Positions 11,501 to 22,503 of a stretch of 64,000 nt of DNA are shown in pieces (the stretch's first letter is position 1; each line of letters opens with the position of its first letter). Both the position numbers and the translations under genes were made by a program. Source of the DNA: Cryptomeria japonica (lineage: Eukaryota; Streptophyta; Pinopsida; Cupressales; Cupressaceae); contig NC_081415.1 in the NCBI RefSeq assembly GCF_030272615.1, positions 235,225,803-235,289,802 of the forward strand. Direction: 5' to 3'. The notes under the pieces are model-generated. The model was not told the DNA's origin and did no database searches. It worked only from the letters and a program-made list of their open reading frames with translations.

Positions 11501-13248
11501 AAATTGAAACAAAATTTGGAAAGGAATCTACAAGACTAGATTATGTAGAAGAAGAAATACCTATTGGAACATTTATGGAAAATTTTCGTAAGTTGATAAA
11601 ACCATACATATGCCATGGTTTTTTTGCCAAGTGGCAAGCAGAACAATTTAAAAGATTAAGAGACACTTTCCCGCTTGGAACTATTTTATCTGTAGTTGAC
11701 TTCGCAGAGAATTACTCTTTTGTGCATCAAAAAGAGATTCAATCAGAGTATTATTTTTCAAAGCAAATCACTATTTTCGTGCATGTGTGTTATCGACATG
11801 CACAGATGAATTTAGATGGTGTTGATAGTACATTTGAAAATCATGTCATTAAGAAAGAGTACCACTTCTATATCAGTGATGATAAGGAGCATGACACACT
11901 TTTTGTACAACATTGCTTTAAGAAGTTTTTTGAATATTTGAAAGATAGAGGCATAACAATAGTTAAACATTTTGTTTGGTCTGATGGATGTGCGGCACAA
12001 TTCAAATCTTCGAGGCCATTTTATGCACTATGTAGATATCATCGAAATGACAAAATACCACATGTTTGGAGTTTTTTTGAGAGTGGTCATGGAAAGGGTG
12101 AACATGATGGTGCAGGAGCTTGTATCAAACGTGCTATAAGAAAGCATCAAATAAAGTACACAGGAGAACGTATAGAAAATGCACATGATGTTGTTGAATG
12201 GTGTAAGAAACACTTTGAACAACCTAATTATCCTGGGGAATCATCATCAAGAACATATAAGCCCATTCCATATAGAGTGTTTTGGGAGATAACCGGTACG
12301 TGTTCTCTTTTAGTATTTTATTCTATTTTTTTTTAATTTAACAACTTGATCTACATGTATGTATTCTTGTACACATGTACATTTTACAGATGTGGATAGA
12401 AAATCAATGCATGGATGCAAGAGTGTGGAGAGGACAAGATCTTTGCATTGTGTCATGAGTACAGATAATCGCCCATGGACATTATACACTAGAGATTATT
12501 CATGTTTTTGTTCTGAATGCATTTTCGAAAACTATGTTGATTGCAAGAACCAAGAGCTTGGATATGTTAGTGAATGGAAAATGGTGCCACTAGATGTTTC
12601 TGACACATACGAGGATTCAAATGAGGATGAAAACTTTGAAGACATTCCTTTGATTTCTGGTGATTACGATCATATTTCAGGATTGATTAAAAAAGGTATG
12701 TATGTACATGATGTACACATGTAAACATTTCCTTAAAAATGACATATAACTTAGAATTTATTTAACTTGTGTCAAATTGCAGGAGATATTTTTGCAGTCA
12801 TAGCAGAAGATGGAAATATAGAAGGTGTTAGTTATTATTTATTGTGTTGCACAGAAGAGAGAAAGAAGTTATCAAAATCTGAGATGAGTGATGGAATGTC
12901 ATTTCCCACAGGTTTGAGTTCTGATTTGAATATGTACATACATACAAATCGCTTGTGTGAATTTTTTTAATTTCTCATGTTTCTTATATACATGTACATG
13001 CAGGATCAGTTGTAGTGCAAGGGACATATTTCAAACAAGTTAAAATTGTTCAACATGGGATTCATTTCACTGAATACCAAATTGATAACAAGGTATATCA
13101 GTATAGTCACTTGGTCATTGCTGTTGGCCTAATTCTTCAAACAGTTCCACGTCGAGGGCGGACTCAAAAGTGGAGACTAGATAGTGAAGATCATGACAAA
13201 ATATTAAGTGTTATTGAAGAGCGTTGTGAACCACTTGATGTGGTATGA
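8523..13248 (+). CDS. Five-exon transposase of the TIR transposon (intact reading frame)
   Basis: Exons 8523-8625, 10274-12295, 12390-12695, 12783-12911 and 13004-13248 join to 2,805 nt, 934 codons plus TGA, with GT-AG introns in matching phase and no internal stop. The start is the ATG opening MGNKKRRQ, a basic N-terminus. A helix-turn-helix-like stretch with SRRTISKYVKRR lies near residues 215-248. A small Cys cluster containing GICGTCG follows. The core shows VDFAENYSF (D about 510), WSDGCAAQFKS (D about 605) and FFESGHGKGEHDGAG (E about 637), which I read as a DDE/D catalytic core. Comparable DFAENY / SDG..QFK / HGK..DG signatures occur in large eukaryotic transposases. The catalytic assignment and Sola link are inference. 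It converges with the gene at 14535-16534. Confidence 0.85.
8649..9760. repeat. Tandem repeat of about 462 bp in transposase intron 1
   Basis: Near-identical units begin at 8649, 9111 and 9572, each opening TATTTAATTTAATATG, giving about 2.4 copies. They expand intron 1 to 1.65 kb without touching the splice sites. Confidence 0.9.
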
Positions 13249-14534
13249 ACTATATATACATAATTTAGTAATCCACTTGAATTGAATTTTAATGTAAAAG
13301 TTCAAGATAAATTCTAGATCTCAAGTAACTTGTTTTGAAACTATTTAGGATAAATATTTTTTTAAGTTTATTTATACATTATATCAAATTAGGATGTATT
13401 TAAATGTGCACGTGTTTAATTGTATGTAATTGTATTTGTATTTAATTAAAAAATGCATATTTAAATTAGAATGTAATATGTACATTTGTAAAATTGATAT
13501 ATTTAATATGGAATTAGGACATGTACATGTTGTGAACTATTTAACTACAATATACATACCTAGAAGCTCACATACCTACAAATATACATACCTATGTAAT
13601 ATACATGTACTGGATGTGAACTATTCAATACATGACCTATCTTAGTTTAGTTTGTTCATTTCATACATACTCTTTTGTTTGAAAATCAAACATGTATAAT
13701 TGAATACATTTAAATCAAGTTTGTTTGAAAATCAAACATGTATTTAAATCTAATCTAATCAAACATGTATAAATCTAATATAATCAAACATGTATAATAG
13801 ATGATCAAACACAAACCAGGTATACAGAATAATCTAGAGTCTAAACAAGTCGTTGTACATGCATGAAATATACAATCTAATCAAACATGAATTTAAATCT
13901 AATCTTTAATCAAACATGTGTATAAATCTAATATAATCAAACATGTATAATAGATCAATCAAACACAAACCAGGTATAAAGTATAATCTAGAGTCTAAAC
14001 AAGTCATTGTACATGCATGAAATATACAATCTAATCTTGAACATGAATTTAAATCTAATCTTTAATCAAACATGTGTATAAATCTAATATAATCAAACAT
14101 GTATAATAGATCTTGATCAAACACAAACCAGGTATAAAGTATAATCTAGAGTCTAAACAAGTCGTTGTACACATGCATGAAATATACAATCTAATCAATC
14201 ATGTATTTAAATCTAATTTAATCAAACATCATGTACATAAATCTAGAATATAATCAAACATGTGTATAAATATAATATAATCAAACATGTATAAAACTTA
14301 TAACATGTATAATCTATAGTCTAAACTCCATGTATAAAGTATAATCTAGCTCTAGTCAAACACAAACTAGGTATAAAGTATAATCTAGAGTCTAAACTCC
14401 ATGTATAAAGTATAAAGTATAATCCAGAGTCAAACATAAACCAGGAATAAAGTATAATCTAGAGTCTAAACTCCATGTACGTGCATGAATATATATATAA
14501 TATGAAAGTATATAAAAAGATAAATGTAAATGAG
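13249..14534. repeat. Intergenic tandem repeats between the convergent transposon genes
   Basis: From about 13680 to 14480 the sequence is built of variants of AATCAAACATGTATAA, with a longer unit of roughly 150 bp that includes AAACCAGGTATAAAGTATAA and GTCTAAACAAGTCGTTGTAC. No gene is seen. The stretch 13249-13680 is AT-rich, with repeated TACATGTAC-like words. Confidence 0.75.
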
Positions 14535-16534
14535 CTATAAAGTCTGGAGCAAATCAACACTGGGGATCATCATGTCGGCTACGAACTGAGCGACCATTTG
14601 AGGGGGAGTCTTGCAAAAGTAGAATTTATTTAAATATTAAATATAATATATATAGATCTCTCTAGACGTGCATGTACATCAAATATATATATACCAAAAA
14701 CCATAACTAACCTGTACACTAATGTCAGCATCTAAAGAATCTCTCCTATGCACATGCTCAGAGCTCAAGGAAGGAGTGACATGAGCTAACTGTCAATTTA
14801 AGGATTAGTCCACAATCAATTTAAATGATCTACAAATTAAAACTTAGAAAGTTCTAGATTATTTAAATTAAACATGAGATCTATATATATATATAGATTT
14901 ATTAGGTACAAATTTGCAATGTAAGTATACATATCTTCTAAAATTTTAAACGCACATGTACATGTACATACCTGTGTATCACCTGGAGTAGGCTGTATAG
15001 TAGACTGATCCTGTCCCGTAATCATATCAACAACATCACTCGTGCCAGCATATCTCTCTCTAGCTGTACGTATCACTGAGGAGTGCAAGGGGCTAACTAG
15101 ATGAGTGGGCATCGTGGATGAAGTGTCTGACTGTAGTAGCATGTCCATAAATCCAGTATGGCTCAAATCTCTCAGCTGATCCTCAAATGAGTCCAAACCC
15201 TCATCTGTGATATGTACCTGATCAGCTCGTATCTCCTCACATGAATCCAACCGGCCCTCATCTGTGATATGGAGCTCATCAGCTCGTAGCTCCTCCTCTG
15301 CAGCAACAGAGTGATCTGTAGGTGGGTCAGTGCCTGGAGCATGCGTAGAGTGATGAGAATGTTGTGACTGCCTCAGGGTATGCGTCGATGCCACTGTAGC
15401 CTGAACATCTCTGAGAATCTCCTCTCTAACATCACCCAATGGTATCCCAAGTCGAGATGAAATAAAACTATAAGCATGTAGTAGGTCCTCGACTAAATAC
15501 TGCGACATCTGTACATGTCTACTACCTCCGACTATAGCTGCTACCTCATCTGGGGAGGGGATGCCAGCAGAAATATACCGATCATCTGAATCTGAAGCCC
15601 CCCCATGACTAGAAGATGCATGATCTATGGATGATCGCGAACGTGGTCGAGTCATCATATATCTGCCCACCCTGTCAGAAGATATGGTGGCTGCTGCTGA
15701 TGCAATATGTCCAATCCTATCAATTGCTTCTCTCTGAGAAGCAATCACAACGTGATCTGCTATGGGTGCCATGGCTAGGACTACTGCAGGAAATCTCTGG
15801 CCAACAAGGTCCCTGTGTCTAGGCGGAGCTCTATCACGCCTACGGTATGCATCTCTATCAGCAATCCTGCCCCTCCCCTGTCCATAATATCCCAGAATAT
15901 CAAGGTAGTTTGGTTTCATCTGACAATGAACCTCAGCAAATACCTGCTGTGCAAAGTATAATGGAATCTGGTCGTTATTAGGATAACGACCATGGGCTGC
16001 TAAGAATCGTGGGTAAATCAGTGATGCAACCTGTGGGTCAATACATCTGGTAACCTGATATCCCCTCACCTTACTCTTCTCCTGATATTGTGGGAAGCAT
16101 CTCTCCTTGATGGTCTCCTTCGAGACCACCCCCACCACATCAGCAAAAGAATGAGGACCCCTCACCTCACTCCTCAACTGTCTATATATATCCTCTATAA
16201 CCTCAGGTGAGAATGAGGTATGAGATACTAAGCGGTCCCTCAATGTCTGCAAACTGTCAAAAATGGACGTGCACGTACTCTTGTACACGCCATCAGTATG
16301 AGGGTCATCTAGTATGGCCCTCAACCTATGCAGCTCTCGATCACTGTAATGAAAAATAGTGGCAATATCGGGCAAGGGGGGATCCTGCTGTGGAGGATCC
16401 TGCTGTGGTGGCTCCTAATGTGGAGCCTGCGCAGGTGGATCCTGATCAGGAGCCTGTGAAGGTGGATCCTGATCAGGAGCCTGCAAAGGTGGATCCTGAT
16501 CAGGAGCCTGCGAAGGTATATCCTGGGATGCCAT
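14535..16534 (-). pseudogene. Second transposon gene, three exons, one premature stop (function unknown)
   Basis: Minus-strand exons 16534-14972, 14789-14712 and 14609-14535 have phase-0 GT-AG junctions (donor CAG|GTATGT, acceptors after ACAG and CAAG) and would encode about 571 residues. The start is ATG at 16532-16534 (MASQDIPS). The N-terminus carries three near-perfect copies of QAPDQDPP. An in-frame TAG at 16415-16417 (codon 40) follows the repeat, in a context where CAG would restore a Pro/Gln-rich run. The body is Asp/Arg/Ser-rich without a recognised domain. Two similar acidic segments containing the word ADxxHITDEG occur near 15180-15300. It converges with the transposase gene. The long open frame suggests recent loss, or translation from a downstream start. 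Confidence 0.7.
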
Positions 16535-16577
16535 CTATCTAGGTACATGTCATAAAGTTAAAATAAATACGTAAGCA

Positions 16578-16800
16578 GAGAGAGAGATCATTTTCATGAG
16601 AGAGAGAGAGAGATCATTTTCATGAGAGAGAGAGAGAGAGAGATTATATACATATAAATCTTCATGACAGAGAGAGAGAGATCATTTTCATTTTCAAAAA
16701 ATACATGTAAAAATTTCAAATATTTCAGTGAGAGAGAGAGAGAGTTCATATATTTCAGATCTAGAGATAACATATATTTCAGAGAGATAGAGAGATTTAA
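16578..16800. repeat. GA-rich microsatellite upstream of the second transposon gene
   Basis: Several (GA)n runs separated by ATCATTTTCAT-like words lie just upstream of the minus-strand gene, probably in its promoter or 5' leader. Confidence 0.8.
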
Positions 16801-16869
16801 TGTACATGTACATATTTAAATCTTTGACATACATAAAAAATTCAAGAATAGAGAGATCTAACACGTCAT

Positions 16870-19620
16870 ATGTATGTTAGGACACTATATGATCCTAAGG
16901 GGAATGTCATATGTATAGTAGGATGTTATAAGGGGTCATATGTGGGTCTAACCACATATGACCCCTTAGGACACTATATGATCCTAAGGGGAATGTCATA
17001 TGTACAGTAGGATGTTATAAGGGGTCACGCATGTGTTAATGCATGTTGACCCCTTAGGACCACATACGACCCCTTAAGATAGTATGTGATGGACTAAGGG
17101 GTATGTCGTTCACACTAGGATTCTATAAAGGGTCACACATGTGTTAATGCATGCGTGAGCCCTTAGGACCACATATTCAACCCCTTAGGACACATAGGAA
17201 ATTTCATATGTACAGTAGGATGTTATTAGGGGTCATGTGTGACCTACTAAGGGGTCACGTATGTGTCAATGCATGCGTGGCCCCCTAGGACCACATATGA
17301 CCCCTTAAGACGCTATGTGATGAACTAAGGGGTATGTCGTTCACACTAGGATTTTATAAGGGGTCATATGTGGTTATAGGATTTTATAAGGGGTCATATG
17401 TGGGTCTAACCACATATGACCCCTTAGGACACTATATGATCCTAAGGGGAATGTCATATGTACAATAGGATGTTATAAGGGGTCATGCATGTGTTAATGC
17501 ATGTGTGAGCCCTTAGGACCACATATTCAACCCCTTAGGACACATAGGAAATGTCATATGTACAGTAGGATGTTATTGGGGGTCATACATGTGACCTACT
17601 AAGGGGTCACGTATGTGTCAATGCATGTGTGGCCCCTAGGACCACATACGACCCTTAAGACGCTATGTGATGAACTAAAGGGTATGTCGTTCACACTAGG
17701 ATTTTATAAGGGGTCATATGTGGTTATAGGATTTTATAAGGGGTCATATGTGGGTCTAACCACATATGACCCCTTAGGACACTATATGATCCTAAGGGGA
17801 ATGTCATATGTACAGTAGGATGTTATAAGGGGTCATATGTGACCTACTAAGGGGTCACACATGTGTTAATGCATGCGTGACCCCTTAGGACAACATATGA
17901 CCCCTTAGGACACTATATGATCCTAAGGGGAATGTCATATGTACAGTAGGATGTTATAAGGGGTCATATGTGACCTACTAAGGGGTCACACATGTGTTAA
18001 TGCATGCATGACCCCTTAGGACAACATAGGACCCCTTAAGACACTATGTGATGGACTAAGGGGTATGTCGTTCACACTAGGATTTTATAAGGGGTCATAT
18101 GCAGTTCTAAGGGGTCATGCATATGTTATAACAAATGCATGACCCCTCAGAACCACATATGACCCCTTATGACACTATGTGATCCTAAGGGGAATGTCAT
18201 ATGTATAGTAGGATGTTATAAGGGGTCCTATGTGACCTACTAAGGTGTCACGCATGTGTCAATGCAAGTGTGGCCCCTTAGGACCACATATGACCCCTTA
18301 AGACGCTATGTGATGGGCTAAGGGGTATGTCGTTCACACTAGGATTTTATAAGGGGTCATATGTGGGTCTAACCACATATGACCCCTTAGGACACTATAT
18401 GATCCTAAGGGGAATGTCATATGTACAGTAGGATGTTATAAGGGGGTCACGCATGTTTTAATGCATGTTGACCCCTTAGGACCACATACGACCCCTTAAG
18501 ATAGTATGTGATGGACTAAGGGGTATGTCGTTCACACTAGGATTCTATAAGGGGTCACGCATGTGTTAATGCATGCGTGAGCCCTTAGGACCACATATTC
18601 AACCCCTTAGGACACATAGGAAATGTCATATGTACAGTAGGATGTTATTAGGGGTCATACATGTGACCTACTAAGGGGTCACGTATGTGTCAATGCATGT
18701 GTGGCCCCTAGGACCACATACGACCCTTAAGACGCTATGTGATGAACTAAAGGGTATGTCGTTCACACTAGGATTTTATAAGGGGTCATATGTGGTTATA
18801 GGATTTTATAAGGGGTCATATGTGGGTCTAACCACATATGACCCCTTAGGACACTATATGATCCTAAGGGGAATGTCATATGTACAGTAGGATGTTATAA
18901 GGGGTCATATGTGACCTACTAAGGGGTCACACATGTGTTAATGCATGCGTGACCCCTTAGGACAACATAGGACCCCTTAAGACACTATGTGATGGACTAA
19001 GGGGTATGTCGTTCACACTAGGATTTTATAAGGGGTCATATGCAGTTCTAAGGGGTCATGCATATGTTATAACAAATGCATGACCCCTCAGAACCACATA
19101 TGACCCCTTATGACACTATGTGATCCTAAGGGGAATGTCATATGTATAGTAGGATGTTATAAGGGGTCCTATGTGACCTACTAAGGTGTCACGCATGTGT
19201 TAAAGCATGTGTGACCCCTTAGGACCACATACGACCCCTTAAGATGCTATGTGATGGGTTTTGGGATATGTCGTTCACACTAAGATTGATTTTATAAAGG
19301 GTCATATGCGATTTTAATGGGTCACGTATGTGTTAAGACACTATTTGATGGACTAAGGGGTATGTCATTCACCCTACAATTTTATAAGGGGTCATATGCG
19401 ATTCTAAGGGGTCCCGCATGTGTTATAACACGTGTGACCCCTTAGAACCACGTATGACCCCTTAGGACACTAGATGTGATCCTAAAGGGAATGTCATACA
19501 TGTACACTATTATATTATATGTGATCCTCTATGACCTCCTAAGAGAATGTATAGTGTCATATGTGGTCTTAAGGGGTCATGTTGTGCGTGTAATAGGATG
19601 TGAAAATAGGTCACATTGTA
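16870..19620. repeat. Hairpin-rich satellite array inside the DNA transposon
   Basis: The stretch is a 2.7-kb array of words such as GGGGTCATATGTGG and their complements, with AGGATGTTATAAGGGG and TATGTCGTTCACACTAGG as recurring blocks. Many units are inverted repeats, for example a 14-bp stem GGGGTCATATGTGG with loop GTCTAA. Higher-order duplication is present: a 67-codon open stretch at 17615-17818 recurs unchanged in translation at 18687-18890, an offset of 1,072 bp. No real gene is seen. Confidence 0.92.
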
Positions 19621-20240
19621 GAGGAAATTTATTTTGTCTAATTTGTTTAAATTTGGTATCTAAATTTTCTAATGTTTATTTAAATTAATTTTTTGAACGT
19701 TTTTCTTTTTTTGCTAATGTTTTTCTAAGATCTGATTTACTACAGGGTAGTTTTCTATGTTTTTCATAACAATTTTTTAAAATGTTGAAAAAAATATACA
19801 TCTATACAATTACGTAATTTTAAAAACAAATTTACACATTTCAATCAAAATATTAAATTATCAAACATTTTTCTAAAATAATGAAAAACAATAAATTATC
19901 AAACATTTTTCTAAAATGTTCAAAACCAATAACTATATATAATTATTTAATTAAAAAATTAAATTAACAAATAAATTATTTACAAATTTAATAAAAAAAG
20001 ACATTATTAAACCAAACAAAGGGTTATTTTGTGCACCTGATATAACAAGGGTCGAAAACTGAAATAAGAAAGATGCTAACTGCTGCAGACAAGGCTCGAT
20101 GACGTGATGCTGACGACTGGTTCGATCCAACCCCCACCAGACAAAAAAAGTCAAATGTAACAATGACCTTTTAACTGTCATTTTCGATATTTATAAAATT
20201 TTTAAAAAAACCCTAACTGCCAAGGAATCAAGCGAATGGG
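19621..20240. other. AT-rich right arm of the transposon
   Basis: Nothing gene-like is seen. The stretch is mostly A/T-rich with repeated TCAAACATTTTTCTAAAA words near 19860-19920. Confidence 0.4.
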
Positions 20241-20293
20241 GGGTTCGAGCGAACCCATTAAAATATCGATATTTAATGGGTTCGCTCGAACCC
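20241..20293. repeat. 53-bp near-perfect palindrome near the right end
   Basis: GGGTTCGAGCGAACCC and its complement GGGTTCGCTCGAACCC flank an AT-rich centre containing ATCGAT. It lies about 145 bp from the right terminus and shares the motif of the left subterminal cluster. Confidence 0.85.
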
Positions 20294-20308
20294 AGCTGAA
20301 CCGTTTGG

Positions 20309-20341
20309 TTCGCTCGGACTCCCAGGGGCAGTCCGAGCGAA
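20309..20341. repeat. 12-bp stem hairpin near the right end
   Basis: TTCGCTCGGACT and AGTCCGAGCGAA are exact complements separated by nine bases. It is a variant of the subterminal motif. Confidence 0.8.
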
Positions 20342-20403
20342 CATTTGTGTTTCGCTCGAACATTGTCAAATCCGAAATTCCCACTTTCGCCAAATTCTTT
20401 CGT

Positions 20404-20438
20404 TGGCAAAAGTGGGAACCAGTTTTGTGAATTCACCC
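20404..20438 (-). repeat. Right terminal inverted repeat
   Basis: Read on the minus strand it starts GGGTGAATTCACAAAACTGG and continues TTCCCACTTTTGCC, matching the left end. The TSD TTTG follows at 20439-20442. Confidence 0.88.
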
Positions 20439-20442
20439 TTTG

Positions 20443-20560
20443 CATTGTCTTAGGTAATCTTCATATGTTATGGTGGATCTTTGTTGTTGTTAAGCTAGGG
20501 TTTGGTGGTTGAATCCATTTAGTCTTTCATTATTATTGTTATCCATTTTCACCATACACA
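20443..20560 (+). repeat. Element 1 5' LTR, second part
   Basis: It completes the LTR interrupted at 7373 and ends ACCATACACA. It matches the end of the sister LTR at 40285-40402. Confidence 0.9.
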
Positions 20561-20580
20561 TTTTGGCACGCCCGGTGGGA
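20561..20580 (+). other. Primer-binding-site-like sequence of element 1
   Basis: GGCACGCCCGGTGGGA follows the LTR end after TTTT. A near-identical sequence flanks the LTR of element 2 at 54798-54818. The complementary tRNA was not identified. Confidence 0.65.
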
Positions 20581-20670
20581 CTCTTGTCCCTTTTGCATTT
20601 AACATCCTTGTTGCAGGTTTGGTGTTTTGAAGTTGCAGATCTGACATTTCCGATAACATTTCGATATTTT

Positions 20671-21121
20671 CGCATCTGCATACTTTCGGATCGTGTTTTT
20701 GGTTTTCTATCGTGTCTACGTACTTTCGGATTGCGTTTTTGATTTTCTGTCGTGTCTGTGACATCTGGAATCGCATCTGCGTCTTCGACATTATTTCACT
20801 TTTTTTTGTAGATTGCAGGATCGCATCTGTGTTCGCGAATCGCGTCTGTGAACATTTGAACCGCATTTATGTTTTTGGCAGTATTTTCATTTTCCAGATT
20901 GCAGGTTTTCATTATAAGCACGTCTGTGGGCAATTTAATCACGTCTGTGCAATCTAGTCACGTCTGTGATCATTTTAATCGTGTCTGTGCTCTGCAGGAT
21001 TTTTTGTTTTGCATTTTTTTTGCAAAAACACGTCTATGAGGTGTTAAAACGCGTCTGTGTTGTGGAATTGCATCTGTGTAGGGCGGAATTGCGTCTATGT
21101 AAGGTAAAATTGCATCTGTGT
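20671..21121 (+). repeat. Leader motif array A (CGCGTCTGTGT-like, about 16 copies)
   Basis: Variants such as CGCATCTGCGT, CGCGTCTGTGA, CACGTCTGTGC and TGCGTCTATGT recur every 20-50 bp, all in the plus (gag) sense. Confidence 0.8.
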
Positions 21122-22348
21122 TTTCAATATATATATATATATTTTAAGGTTTTCATTTTTCGCCATTTGGTCTTGCATTTAATGTTTCAGATCTGGTTTA
21201 TTTTGAGCTAACATCTTCAGATCTAGCTAATGAAATTGGTGCAGCTTGTCTTGAAAGCAAAATCATTTTGTTGAAGGCCCCTATTTTCACAAAGTCTTTT
21301 GGATTTAAAAATTTACCTAACTTGTGTGCTTGCGAGAAAGGGTGATTATTTCAAACAATCCAAACTACTAACAAATCTTTGTTGCAGGACCTTGGCAAGG
21401 GTTTTGGATTTTTATGGTGTGCCTTGTTTTCATAGATTAGAAAACACTTCAATTGGTGCACTAAAATTGAACCATTGTCTTTTGCGTCTTGAGCAATAGG
21501 CTCTTTTTGTTTCATCTTTAGAGGGTCTGTCTTCTCGTGTGGTCATTAGGACTACTAGTGAGAAGAGAACGACCCAAGTGGTAGCAAAAAAAAAGCCATC
21601 TTCTTCCAAACCACTATAAATAACTATATTCATGGTGAAAACTATGAATAACGTGTGCTGATTAGTTCATACCGACACTGTGTCTCCCCATAAACCCGTT
21701 TGATCAAATTTATTTGATCATTTGTAGGGCGTAACCCCTATCAGCTGGGAGCCTTCTATATTTACAGAGCTGAAAGTGCCACATGTATGGCCACAAGAGA
21801 GGATTCCCTTACTAGCACCTTTTTTCCATAAAAGCCCAAATCCTTCTAGTTGTTGGGGCAGGAGGTCAGACCTCTGGTAGCGGCCCACACACATACGATT
21901 CTTAGTAGAGATACAAAGTTCACCACGAGAAGTTTTCGTGGGGACTAATACTTGACTGCCCCGAGAAGTGAGTGTTGAGGGTGGAGCCAGTGGGGTCAAG
22001 CATCTAAATATCTGCTCTAAATAGCATAGCCTCGGGGGTAAAACCCCATGTGGGATCAACAACTATTGTCTTGGCTAGCCATAAGAATTGTGCTTGACTT
22101 ATTTTAAACATTCAAAACATTCAAGACCAAACAGCAAAAACATTGTGTCTTTTGTGTCTTCAAGTGTATGCAAAACAATTTTACATCAAACAACACGCTT
22201 TTCTTTGAGTCATTTTTGTCTAGACACTTGAAAACATTGAGTCCTCATAAACGTTGTGTCCTCTTGTCACGAAAAATAGTCAAACGGTCAGATTTGGTTA
22301 CAACAAAGCAACTTCACAGATTGAAAAAAATTGCACAAATTTTGCAGA

Positions 22349-22503
22349 AACGCATCTGTGTCTGACATAATAGCGTCTGTGTTGTATAACCACGTCTGTG
22401 AAGGGTAGAAACACGTCTGTGTTCTCAGAATCAACATTGCAAAATCTCAGAAATGTGTCTGTGTCAGGAAATCATGTTTGTGCAGTATACAGGCGCGTCT
22501 ATG
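22349..22503 (+). repeat. Leader motif array B (about 7 copies)
   Basis: CGCATCTGTGT, AGCGTCTGTGT, CACGTCTGTGA, CACGTCTGTGT and related words recur at about 20-bp spacing, in the gag sense. Confidence 0.8.

Larger units (their letters stand above)
7374..20438 (+). mobile_element. 13-kb TIR DNA transposon, probably Sola-like
   Basis: The ends are inverted repeats beginning GGGTGAA (left) and its complement TTCACCC (right), about 34 bp with few mismatches. The flanks carry a 4-bp duplication, TTTG at 7370-7373 and 20439-20442. The uninterrupted sister LTR near 40280 reads GATTTGCATTG, a true empty site. Inside are a five-exon transposase gene, a convergent three-exon second gene, a long satellite and subterminal palindromes. 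A 4-bp TSD argues against hAT (8 bp), Mutator (about 9 bp), CACTA (3 bp), PIF (3 bp) and Tc1 (TA). Sola is a leading assignment by inference. Confidence 0.88.

Noticed and set aside
13430-13645. 71-codon plus-strand ORF after the transposase
   Set aside because: AT-rich sequence between convergent genes with repeated TACATG words and no protein features.
17615-18890. Two identical 67-codon ORFs (17615-17818 and 18687-18890)
   Set aside because: They lie in the satellite array and repeat because of its 1,072-bp duplication; no protein features.
16870-19620. CRISPR-like array
   Set aside because: Units are inverted and contiguous without regular unique spacers, in plant nuclear DNA.
20561-20580. 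A tRNA gene at the PBS
   Set aside because: Only a short tRNA-complementary stretch is expected there; no cloverleaf is seen.
21718-22062. 114-codon minus-strand ORF in the element 1 leader and its plus-strand counterpart at 53493-53816
   Set aside because: The frame lies opposite to gag, has no motif, and reflects conserved leader sequence rather than a gene.
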